The translations under genes were made by a program, and so were the position numbers. A DNA stretch of 64,000 nucleotides from Salinibacterium hongtaonis (GTDB taxonomy: Bacteria; Actinomycetota; Actinomycetes; Actinomycetales; Microbacteriaceae), in the NCBI RefSeq assembly GCF_003065485.1, contig NZ_CP026951.1, positions 1,426,001-1,490,000 of the forward strand. Direction: 5' to 3'. Positions 36,305-44,485 of this stretch are shown one piece after another; positions within the stretch are counted from its first letter, which is position 1, and every line of letters starts with the position of its first letter. Under the pieces are notes generated by a model. It saw only the letters and a list, made by a program, of their open reading frames with translations, had not been told where the DNA came from and made no database searches.

Positions 36305-37566
36305 GCGGCACCGCTCTCAAGATCGCTGTGGCCAAGGTATCGGCGTCCGTGGATCATCTGGTCGTAGTCGAGGATCAGTGTCCGCTTGCCGTCATCGGGC
36401 AACTCGGAACCCAAGAACTGGTCAAGAGCCTTCTCAAGATCCGGCTCGACGACGCCATAGTCGATACCGGCGTAACCCAGGCGAAGGGCCATGAAAGCGG
36501 CTTTAGGGCCAGAAACCACGTCAACATGGTCGAACTTCGATACGTCCGCTGCGTAGAGCCAGGACAAGTCCTTGCTCCCCTCATCGATCGCGATCATGAC
36601 CGACTCTGGTGCCCCGTCGAGGTAGTCGACGTTCATCTGGAAGCTGGCGAGGTTCTTGAGAAGCAGGATCTCAAGATCCTGCCCTTCGTGACGGACAACC
36701 TCGCCCCGGCCATAGACGGGCTTGGCCGACTGCAGCGCATCGATCGAAGTTTGCACAGAGAACTTGTCGCCAAGCACTTTGTGCGCCAGAGAAATCGCCG
36801 CCGCAGCGTCGACGGCGTAGTGGAGACCACGCCCAGAAAGCCGAACCTGGTGGATAGCGCCGCCGATCGACAACGTGGCAACGGCGCCTTCTACAGCGAC
36901 GACCTCGACGAAAACATCGCGGGCGATAGCGGCAGGAGACCCGGTCTCGTTGGCATAGTCGCGCGCGATAACTTGCCCGTGAGGCGCAGCGGCGATTGCC
37001 GCATCCGTCAACCCAAAATAGCTCGTGTCGACGCGACCCTCGGCCTCAAGTGCCGATCCGAGATTGGCGAGAAAGTGATCGTCCCTGTTGAGCACGACAA
37101 TCTCGCTGACCTCGGCCACGATGTCGCGGAACATTCCAGCGACGCGCTCGGGTTCGAAGAACCGGTAGATCTGATCGATCTGCAGATTGAGGATTACGGC
37201 GGCCGTCGGCTTGAGTGCCTCGGCAATCACCTTGCCGAAAGCCTCGTCGACCTCGATTACGCCGATGTCGGCATTCAACCGACCCGTCGCAGAGACCTGA
37301 CCCAGAAGCGACGAGGCAATGCCCTGAGGAAGGTTGCCGCCGGACGGGTTCGTGAATACCGAAAGGCCATGGGCCCGCATGATCGACGTGAGCATGTGCG
37401 TCGTCGTCGACTTGCCATTCGAGCCGAGAACAAAGATGTTTCCGTGCTCGAACTGCCGGGTGATGTCGTGCAAAAACTCTGGCGCGAGCTTGAGGGTGGC
37501 GTATCCCGGGAACGCCGAGCCGCCGCCCCGTAGCCGAGCTGCTACGCGAATCGCCTTTCCCACCAT
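36301..37566 (-). CDS. murT: MurT-like Mur ligase, cysteine-free variant
   Basis: About 421 residues of the MurT family, which uses ATP to activate the alpha-carboxyl of D-Glu in lipid II. P-loop LGSNGKSTTT near residues 47-56, IGVIEVDEAFG, NLQIDQIYRFFEPE, and the C-terminal DUF1727 part with the Asp (D333) in SKDLSW that corresponds to the residue completing the GatD triad. It has no cysteine at all, so the four-cysteine zinc ribbon of MurT is missing, and the usual KNPAG motif reads KNLAS. Start ATG 37566 is uncertain because the frame is open upstream to sigA. First gene of the murT-gatD-racemase-racemase operon. Confidence 0.85.
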   Translation of the reverse strand: MVGKAIRVAARLRGGGSAFPGYATLKLAPEFLHDITRQFEHGNIFVLGSNGKSTTTHMLTSIMRAHGLSVFTNPSGGNLPQGIASSLLGQVSATGRLNADIGVIEVDEAFGKVIAEALKPTAAVILNLQIDQIYRFFEPERVAGMFRDIVAEVSEIVVLNRDDHFLANLGSALEAEGRVDTSYFGLTDAAIAAAPHGQVIARDYANETGSPAAIARDVFVEVVAVEGAVATLSIGGAIHQVRLSGRGLHYAVDAAAAISLAHKVLGDKFSVQTSIDALQSAKPVYGRGEVVRHEGQDLEILLLKNLASFQMNVDYLDGAPESVMIAIDEGSKDLSWLYAADVSKFDHVDVVSGPKAAFMALRLGYAGIDYGVVEPDLEKALDQFLGSELPDDGKRTLILDYDQMIHGRRYLGHSDLESGAA

Positions 37567-37621
37567 GATCGGAAGGAAGTAGCGAAGAGCCGAAGGACGA
37601 GCACCCAGCGGACGGTGCTCC

Positions 37622-38866
37622 TTACTCAAGGTAATCCCGCAGCGACTGCGACCGCGACGGGTGGCGAAGCTTGGCCATCGTCTTCGACTCGATCTGGCGG
37701 ATGCGCTCACGCGTAACGCCGAACGTGTCACCGATCTGGTCCAGAGTCTTAGGCATACCGTCGCCTAGGCCGAAGCGCATACGAATAACTCCTGCTTCGC
37801 GCTCGGAGAGGGAGTCAAGCAGGCTTTCGAGCTGCTTCTGAAGCATTGTGAAGCCCACGGCGTCGGCGGGAACCACGGCTTCGGTGTCCTCGATAAGGTC
37901 ACCGAATTCGCTGTCGCCATCTTCACCGAGCGGTGTGTGCAGAGAGATGGGCTCGCGACCATACTTCTGAACCTCGACGACCTTTTCTGGGGTCATGTCG
38001 AGTTCGCGGCTCAGCTCCTCCGGCGTTGGCTCGCGGCCAAGGTCCTGAAGCATCTGACGCTGCACCCGGGCAAGCTTGTTGATGACCTCGACCATGTGCA
38101 CGGGAATGCGAATCGTGCGGGCCTGGTCGGCCATGGCGCGAGTGATGGCCTGACGGATCCACCAGGTCGCATAGGTCGAGAACTTGAAGCCCTTCGTGTA
38201 GTCGAACTTCTCGACTGCACGGATCAGGCCCAGGTTGCCCTCTTGAATGAGGTCAAGAAACTGCATGCCACGGCCCGTGTACCGCTTTGCAAGCGAGACT
38301 ACGAGTCGGAGGTTAGCGCCGAGCAGGTGGCTCTTAGCGCGCTGCCCGTCCTTGGCGACCCACTGGAGTTCGCGCCGCTGCGTCGGAGAGAGCTTCTCGC
38401 CCTCGTTCGCGAGCTTGTCCTCGGCAAAGAGACCTGCCTCGATGCGCATGGCAAGCTCCACCTCTTCAGCTGCGTTGAGGAGGGCGACCTTTCCAATCTG
38501 CTTCAGGTAATCCTTGACAGGGTCAGCGGTTGCGCCCGTAATGGCGGCTGAGTACACGGGGACTTCGTCGTCCTCGTCAGCCATCGACAGAACGATCGCA
38601 CCGGTAGGCAGCTTTTCGTCCTTCGAGGTGTCCTCGGTGTCGCTCTCGTCGCCGTGTTCGGCGTCGGCGTCGACCTCGGGCTCTTCGTCAACCTCAGGTG
38701 CCGCAGCCTTCTTGGCGCGAGGGGACTTGGCAGCGGTCTTCGCCGCGGTCTTGGCGGGTGCCTTCTTGGCGGCAGCCTTGGCCGGAGCCTTTTTAGCGGG
38801 CGCCTCGGCGACCTCGACCTCAGGGTCAGTCGTTGCGGCTTCAGCAGTCGTCTTGCGGGTAGCCAT
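37622..38866 (-). CDS. sigA: Primary sigma factor SigA/RpoD
   Basis: A 414-residue group 1 sigma factor. After a Lys/Ala/Pro-rich N-terminal extension (residues 1-55) and an acidic stretch (60-90) come region 1.2 ([15 protein letters not shown]), 2.2-2.4 ([59 protein letters not shown], in pieces), region 3, and region 4 with [24 protein letters not shown] 38866 is chosen over one five codons upstream because the GAAAGG precedes it. It transcribes housekeeping genes. The murT operon begins 55 bases downstream and may be read through from sigA. Confidence 0.95.
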   Translation of the reverse strand: MATRKTTAEAATTDPEVEVAEAPAKKAPAKAAAKKAPAKTAAKTAAKSPRAKKAAAPEVDEEPEVDADAEHGDESDTEDTSKDEKLPTGAIVLSMADEDDEVPVYSAAITGATADPVKDYLKQIGKVALLNAAEEVELAMRIEAGLFAEDKLANEGEKLSPTQRRELQWVAKDGQRAKSHLLGANLRLVVSLAKRYTGRGMQFLDLIQEGNLGLIRAVEKFDYTKGFKFSTYATWWIRQAITRAMADQARTIRIPVHMVEVINKLARVQRQMLQDLGREPTPEELSRELDMTPEKVVEVQKYGREPISLHTPLGEDGDSEFGDLIEDTEAVVPADAVGFTMLQKQLESLLDSLSEREAGVIRMRFGLGDGMPKTLDQIGDTFGVTRERIRQIESKTMAKLRHPSRSQSLRDYLE

Positions 38867-38900
38867 GAGGTTACCTTTCATTCAGGAGGGTCGTGCCTTC

Positions 38901-38931
38901 CCTATCGGGGCAGCACTAAGACCCATGTCAA
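38901..38931 (-). promoter_or_regulatory. Candidate sigA promoter
   Basis: On the minus strand TTGACA (38931-38926) is followed after 19 bases by GATAGG (38906-38901), 35 bases before the sigA ATG. Spacing is one or two bases long and the -10 is weak, so this is tentative. The remainder of 38867-39091 shows no gene. Confidence 0.35.
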
Positions 38932-39091
38932 GTCCTGGGGGCGCTCATCACAAAAGACATGCGCAACCCAGTGGACGTCGAACGGGTCTCAGTTGGCAAT
39001 TATTGCACGGTTTACGGGTCTCTGTTCGCACGGAGAGCACCGTCAGGAAGATTTGCCGCGATTCACCGCATTCATGGAGGTAGTGCGGCAA

Positions 39092-40423
39092 CTATTCGCG
39101 CCTGCGCCTGGTGATTGCTCTGGAGAGTGCAACCCACAGAGGGGCCACTTCTATTCCCTCATCGAACTTCATACGATGCCGAGTCTTGCGCCGCGACAGC
39201 ACCAGGAAGACAAAGCCGATAGCCATCACGAAAAATTGTGAAGCGAACGCTACCCGGAAGGTCTCCCAGGAGTAGAGGTCGACAGGGTTGCCGGCTGCGG
39301 AATAGAGATTGGAAGCCAGATCGAGACTCACGCCGATCAGGTACATCATCACAAAAGCAGCAACGAATCCCCCAACATTAACAATCCCCGTCGCCGAACC
39401 GTGGCTCCGCAGGGGGTTGAATGCGCGCGCAAAGTCGAAGCTGATGAGGGAGCCGGGCCCGCCGGTGCCCAAGACGATGATCAGCAGGACCACGAGCCAG
39501 AACGGCGGCGGATCGTTGCGGATGAGTACGTAGGCCCACGTCAGCGCCGTCGTGAGCACGATGCCGATCACCATCGTCGACCGACGCATGGGGTAGCGCG
39601 CCGAAAGCACACCGAGAATCGGTCCTGCGATGAGGCCGACCACGAGGAATACGCTCAAGAGCGCTGCGGCCTGAGCCGTGGAATACCCCAGAGCACTGAC
39701 CATGAAAGGGAATCCCCAGAGCAGGCTGAAAGTCGTACCGGGAGACTGAGTAGTGAAATGCGACCAGAACCCGAGCTGAGTGCCAGGGCGTTTGAGCGCA
39801 TCACGGGCAAGCCTGAGCGCACCACCCCAGGTCTCGGGCCGGGCAGCGGTCTCTGCACCATCGGGCGCATTGTGGACGATTGCCAGCGTGAGCAGAAAGA
39901 CAACAAGGGACATTAGCGCTGCTGCACCGAAGGCCGCCGACCAGCCAAAATCGTGCAACAACCAGGCGAACGGAACCACCGAGAGGAGCTGCCCGAGCTG
40001 CCCGATGTTGCCCGTCCACTGCGAGACCTGGGGAAGAATCTTGCCGCCGAACCAGTTGGGCAGCAGTCGCAGCACAGAAATAAACGTTGTCGCATCGCCG
40101 GCACCAACCAGCATCCTGCCAATGACCGCAAGCGCGAAATGGTCGGAGAACGCCACGAGAAGCTGGCCGGTGAGCATAAGCACAGCACCGCTGGCGATGA
40201 GGACGCGGGAGCCGAACCGATCGAGCAGCACACCAACGGGTATTTGCAACGCGGCGTAAACGACGAGCTGCACCACGGCCAGCGTGGAAAGCGCAGAGGC
40301 CGAGATGGTGAAGCGGTCCGTGGCCTCGACCGCTGATACGCCGAGCGACGAGCGCTGCATGACCGCGACGATATAAGCGAAAAGAGCAGCGCCCCAGATA
40401 ATCCATGAACGCCGAGAGTTCAC
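39092..40423 (-). CDS. Major facilitator superfamily transporter
   Basis: A 443-residue, twelve-helix MFS protein. It shows the loop 2-3 motif GVLLDRFGSRVLIASG near residues 63-78 and a shorter copy after helix 8 (LSARYPMRRS). A GFPFMVSALGYS segment and the absence of a large central loop fit an exporter of small molecules or an organic-anion transporter, but the substrate cannot be told. It is transcribed towards sigA but from its own start; the PAC2 gene lies 49 bases upstream on the same strand. Confidence 0.85.
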   Translation of the reverse strand: MNSRRSWIIWGAALFAYIVAVMQRSSLGVSAVEATDRFTISASALSTLAVVQLVVYAALQIPVGVLLDRFGSRVLIASGAVLMLTGQLLVAFSDHFALAVIGRMLVGAGDATTFISVLRLLPNWFGGKILPQVSQWTGNIGQLGQLLSVVPFAWLLHDFGWSAAFGAAALMSLVVFLLTLAIVHNAPDGAETAARPETWGGALRLARDALKRPGTQLGFWSHFTTQSPGTTFSLLWGFPFMVSALGYSTAQAAALLSVFLVVGLIAGPILGVLSARYPMRRSTMVIGIVLTTALTWAYVLIRNDPPPFWLVVLLIIVLGTGGPGSLISFDFARAFNPLRSHGSATGIVNVGGFVAAFVMMYLIGVSLDLASNLYSAAGNPVDLYSWETFRVAFASQFFVMAIGFVFLVLSRRKTRHRMKFDEGIEVAPLWVALSRAITRRRRE

Positions 40424-40472
40424 GCCACGCCTTTCATTTGTCGATCCCTCGACGTTAATTCACTCGACGCGA

Positions 40473-41396
40473 CTAGCGGTCGGAACCTTCATCATCATTT
40501 CGGGGACGAGACGCAAGAAACTTTTCAAGCTCGGCGGCGATCTCATCGGCCGTAGGGAGCTCACCATCCTCATCCGTCAGGGGTGAGGGAAGGGAATTGC
40601 CCTCCATATATGCGTCATGCCGTTCCTCAAGGGCACCAACAAGACGAGCCAGCTCGAGGTTCTCCCCCACCTGGTCGTCGATGCGCGCCACAAAGTCGCG
40701 CCCGTCCTGCCGGAGGCTGTCGGTCGGGAAGATGAGCCCGGTGGCGGCAGTCACGCACTCAAGTGCCTTGACTGCGGCATCCGGATACTCCGTATCCGCC
40801 AGGTAGTGAGGAACAAGCAGCACGAATCCGCAGACCGATTCGGCCGACTCGTACAGGGCGTGCTCCACCAGGTGCAGCACATTGGCCGGCACATGGGTGT
40901 GCGGTCGCCACACGGACATCGACTCAATAAGTTCTGTGCGATTGCCGCTCACCGTTACGCCGATGGCGCGGGTGTGAGGAACCGGCATGGGGATCGCGTG
41001 GACCCACGTCGTGGAGAGAGCGCCGAAACGCTCGACCAGCCCGAGCACCGCAGCAACAAACCGCTCCCATTGAAAGTCGGGCTCGTACCCGGAGAGGAAG
41101 AGAAACTGCTGTCCGACATCGTCGGTAACCAGATCGAGCGAGAGCCGGGCTGGCCGATAGTTGTCCAGATGGTCCTGGTCGAAATAGATCATGGGGCGGC
41201 GTGCGCGATAGTCGAGGAGCTCGTCATTCTCGAACAGGGCGATCGTCTCGAAATCGAGCGACTCCCTCAGGTACTCGCTGAACTGTGAGATGGCGGAACC
41301 GGCATCGGCAAATCCCGTGAGCGCCGCGACGAGGGGCAGCCCCGCCGGCACGGATACACCGCCGGCGAGTTCATAGAGGCCCTCAGGAACTTTCAT
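40473..41396 (-). CDS. PAC2-family protein (proteasome assembly chaperone-like)
   Basis: A 307-residue soluble protein with the PAC2 fold: LPLVAALTGFADAGSAISQFSEYL near residue 25, DYRARRPMIYFDQDH, and FLFLSGYEPDFQWERF. Actinobacterial PAC2 proteins are ATP-grasp-neighbour or proteasome-linked proteins of unclear role. The C-terminal tail is acidic (DEDGELPTADEIAAELEKFL). It is divergent from pepA with 70 bases between, an interesting pairing given that both relate to protein turnover. Confidence 0.83.
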   Translation of the reverse strand: MKVPEGLYELAGGVSVPAGLPLVAALTGFADAGSAISQFSEYLRESLDFETIALFENDELLDYRARRPMIYFDQDHLDNYRPARLSLDLVTDDVGQQFLFLSGYEPDFQWERFVAAVLGLVERFGALSTTWVHAIPMPVPHTRAIGVTVSGNRTELIESMSVWRPHTHVPANVLHLVEHALYESAESVCGFVLLVPHYLADTEYPDAAVKALECVTAATGLIFPTDSLRQDGRDFVARIDDQVGENLELARLVGALEERHDAYMEGNSLPSPLTDEDGELPTADEIAAELEKFLASRPRNDDEGSDR

Positions 41397-41466
41397 ACTC
41401 CAATGCTAGCGATCGCGGCTGCATCCTAAGCACGAGGGCGCCAACCGGCACTCCTGCCGCTTTAGC

Positions 41467-42966
41467 ATGGGCAGTATGACCGTTCCCCAGCTGACAATCA
41501 CCACAGATAACCCACTGAGCATCGACTCCGACGTGCTCGTGCTGGGAGTGCTCTCGACCCCGGACGGCGCAGCTCTGGCCGTAGACACCGCCGAGTATGC
41601 CTCCATTGGTGCAGCGCTGGAGGCCGTCGGCGCGACCGGCTCCCGCGACCAGCTGATCCGGCTTCCTTCGATAGGAGGGTCTGCCCGCAGCGTTGCCCTC
41701 GTGGGGCTCGGTGTTTCTGAGCCCAACTCGCAGGCACTGCGGTACGCGGCCGGAGCGGCCGTACGCCTGCTTGGCGGCGTGGAGACGGTGACGTTCCACT
41801 TCCCCGTGGCCTCGGATGAGGATCTCGATGCCATTCTCGAAGGTGCGGCCATTGCCGCATATTCGTTCACCCGTTACCGGGCTGCGTCGCTAGATAAGGA
41901 GAAGAACCCGCCCAGCGCGATCACTGTTGTGGGCGAATCGACCAACTCAGACGCCATCGTCGCCCGCGCACAGGCGATCGCCGATGCCATTCACCTGGTG
42001 AAGGATCTGGTCAACACTCCCCCCATCGATCTCTTTCCGCAGAGCTTCGCCGACGCCGCGATCGAGGCAGTGGCCTCGGATGGCATCGACGTGACGGTGC
42101 TCGACGAGCAAGGCCTCTCCGAGGGCGGCTACGGCGGCATCCTCGGCGTTGGCATGGGCTCCGCTCGCCCGCCGAGAATGGTGCGTCTTGAGTACTCCCC
42201 CGCCGGCGCCACACGGCATCTCGCCCTCGTAGGCAAGGGAATCACCTTTGACTCCGGCGGGCTGAGCCTCAAACCTGCGGCGTCGATGGTTGGCATGAAG
42301 TACGACATGACGGGGGCCGCAACGGTGCTCGCGGTGGTTCGTGCGGCATCCAGACTCCGCCTGCCCGTCAAGATCACGGGGTGGCTGTGCCTCGCCGAAA
42401 ACATGCCATCGTCGACGGCGCTTCGGCCGAACGATGTAATCACGGTGCGTGGTGGCACCACTGTTGAGGTGCTCAACACCGACGCAGAAGGCCGTCTTGT
42501 TCTGGCCGACGGACTCGTTGCCGCAAGCGAAGAGATGCCCGATGCCATCATCGATGTCGCGACCCTCACTGGCGCAGCGATCGTGGCACTCGGCAACCGA
42601 TACGTGCCGATGATGGGCGACGAGAATCTGTTGGCACGGATCAGCAAAGTCGCGGATCAAGTCGATGAGAAGGTCTGGCCAATGCCCATGCCCGATGAGC
42701 TGCGTCCGGCGCTCAACTCTGACGTGGCCGATCTCGCCAACGCTCGAATCGGCAACTCCGCGGGCGGCATGCTGCTCGCTTCGGTGTTCCTCAGGGAGTT
42801 CATCGGCACTGCAGACGGCGCGGAGACGCGCATCCCCTGGGCGCACCTTGACATCGCAGGCGCCGCGAATAACTCAGGGGGCGCTTACGGATTCACGGGC
42901 AAAGGTCCGACCGGCGTCACGGTGCGAACACTTGTCGCACTGGCACAGGAATTCGGCCAGGCATAG
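41467..42966 (+). CDS. pepA: Leucyl aminopeptidase (M17)
   Basis: A 499-residue hexameric dizinc aminopeptidase. Metal and catalytic residues: VGKGITFDSGGLSLKP near residues 257-272 with the Lys and Asp, MKYDMTGAA, and NTDAEGRLVLADGL near 338-351 with Asp, Glu and the catalytic Arg. It removes N-terminal residues and helps recycle peptides. Two ATG codons are close together (41467 and 41476); no Shine-Dalgarno is seen for either, so a leaderless mRNA is possible. Confidence 0.93.
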   Translation: MGSMTVPQLTITTDNPLSIDSDVLVLGVLSTPDGAALAVDTAEYASIGAALEAVGATGSRDQLIRLPSIGGSARSVALVGLGVSEPNSQALRYAAGAAVRLLGGVETVTFHFPVASDEDLDAILEGAAIAAYSFTRYRAASLDKEKNPPSAITVVGESTNSDAIVARAQAIADAIHLVKDLVNTPPIDLFPQSFADAAIEAVASDGIDVTVLDEQGLSEGGYGGILGVGMGSARPPRMVRLEYSPAGATRHLALVGKGITFDSGGLSLKPAASMVGMKYDMTGAATVLAVVRAASRLRLPVKITGWLCLAENMPSSTALRPNDVITVRGGTTVEVLNTDAEGRLVLADGLVAASEEMPDAIIDVATLTGAAIVALGNRYVPMMGDENLLARISKVADQVDEKVWPMPMPDELRPALNSDVADLANARIGNSAGGMLLASVFLREFIGTADGAETRIPWAHLDIAGAANNSGGAYGFTGKGPTGVTVRTLVALAQEFGQA

Positions 42967-43059
42967 TAGGGTTTTTGTTACGACGATTATGCCGCTGGAC
43001 TCGCATCACCACCCCCCTTTGCGGGTCTCGCACATTCCTCATCCACAAGGAGTTGACGG

Positions 43060-44433
43060 GTGCCCGAACAGAACTTTGACCTAGTAATTCTCGGCGGCGG
43101 AAGTGGCGGCTACGCCGCTGCCCTGCGCGCAGTGCAGCTCGGATCTTCCGTAGCTCTCATCGAGAAGAACAAGCTCGGCGGCACGTGCTTGCACGTCGGC
43201 TGCATCCCCACGAAGGCGCTCCTTCACTCGGCAGAGGTCGCCGATGTCGCACGCGAATCCGCCAAGTACGGCGTGAACGCGAGCCTCGAGGGCATCGACA
43301 TCGCCGGTGTGACCGCCTACCGGCAGGAAGTGGTTTCCAGCAAGTTCAAGGGACTCACCGGCCTGATCAAGATGCGTGGCATCACCGTTATCGAGGGTGA
43401 AGGCAAGCTTGTCGCCCCCAACGCCGTTGAGGTAGCGGGCAACCGCTATGTCGGCAAGAACGTGATCCTCGCTACGGGTTCTTACTCGCGCAGCCTTCCC
43501 GGTCTGGAGATCGGCGGGCGCGTCATCACCTCGGAGCAGGCCCTCGAGCTCGACTTCGTTCCGAAAAAGGTAGCCGTCCTCGGCGGTGGCGTCATCGGGG
43601 TCGAGTTCTCTAGCGTGTGGAAGTCGTGGGGTGCCGACGTCACCATCATCGAGGCGCTCCCCCATCTCGTCCCCAACGAAGACGAAGCCATCAGCAAGCA
43701 GTTCGAGCGCGCATTCCGCAAGCGCGGCATCAACTTCAAGGTTGGCGTGCGCTTTCAGGGCGTCACCCAGAACGATGACGGCGTTGTCGTCACCCTTGAG
43801 AACGGCGAGACCATCGAGGCCGAGCTTCTGCTCGTTGCCGTTGGTCGCGGACCGTCGACGGCGGGTCTCGGTTTCGAAGAAGCCGGCATCACCATGGACC
43901 GTGGATTCGTCCTCACCAACGAGCGGCTCGCCACGAACGTTCCCGGCGTCTACGCCGTCGGCGACATTGTTCCCGGGCTGCAGCTCGCACACCGCGGGTT
44001 CCAGCAGGGCATCTTCGTGGCAGAAGAGATCGCCGGACTCAACCCGGTCGTGATTAGCGACACGAACATCCCCAAGGTCACGTATTCCGACCCCGAGGTC
44101 GCCTCTGTCGGGCTCAGCGAGGCAAAGGCCAAGGAGCTGCACGGCGCGGACAACGTGTCGAGCTACGACTACAACCTCGCCGGCAACGGCAAGAGCCACA
44201 TCATCGGCACGTCCGGCCTCATCAAGGTCGTTCGAGTTAACGACGGCCCCGTCGTCGGCGTCCACATGATCGGCGCGCGCGTGGGCGAACTCATCGGCGA
44301 AGCTCAGCTCGTTGTGAACTGGGATGCGCATCCCGAAGACGTAGCCCCGCTCATCCACGCACATCCCACGCAGAACGAGGCGCTCGGAGAGGCCTTCCTG
44401 GCCCTCGCCGGCAAGCCCCTCCACGCAGTCTGA
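43060..44433 (+). CDS. lpd: Dihydrolipoyl dehydrogenase
   Basis: A 457-residue FAD-dependent E3 that reoxidises lipoyl groups with NAD. FAD motif VILGGGSGGYAAALRAVQLG, redox disulfide GGTCLHVGCIPTKALLH near residues 39-55, NAD motif VAVLGGGVIGVEFSSVW, and C-terminal HAHPTQNEALGEAF with the catalytic His-Glu pair. GTG start with AGGAG 6 bases upstream. It lies 52 bases before sucB, and the two serve the 2-oxoacid dehydrogenase complexes. Confidence 0.95.
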   Translation: MPEQNFDLVILGGGSGGYAAALRAVQLGSSVALIEKNKLGGTCLHVGCIPTKALLHSAEVADVARESAKYGVNASLEGIDIAGVTAYRQEVVSSKFKGLTGLIKMRGITVIEGEGKLVAPNAVEVAGNRYVGKNVILATGSYSRSLPGLEIGGRVITSEQALELDFVPKKVAVLGGGVIGVEFSSVWKSWGADVTIIEALPHLVPNEDEAISKQFERAFRKRGINFKVGVRFQGVTQNDDGVVVTLENGETIEAELLLVAVGRGPSTAGLGFEEAGITMDRGFVLTNERLATNVPGVYAVGDIVPGLQLAHRGFQQGIFVAEEIAGLNPVVISDTNIPKVTYSDPEVASVGLSEAKAKELHGADNVSSYDYNLAGNGKSHIIGTSGLIKVVRVNDGPVVGVHMIGARVGELIGEAQLVVNWDAHPEDVAPLIHAHPTQNEALGEAFLALAGKPLHAV

Positions 44434-44485
44434 TCCGGCCTGCACATATGCTGGACCTACAGAATTCACATAAGGAGCACCCCTG

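Noticed and set aside
33429-37566. Sequencing error or decay as cause of the altered racemase and GatD residues
   Set aside because: All four frames are intact, changes are clean multi-base codon substitutions or in-frame deletions, and losses in the two racemases are complementary instead of random.
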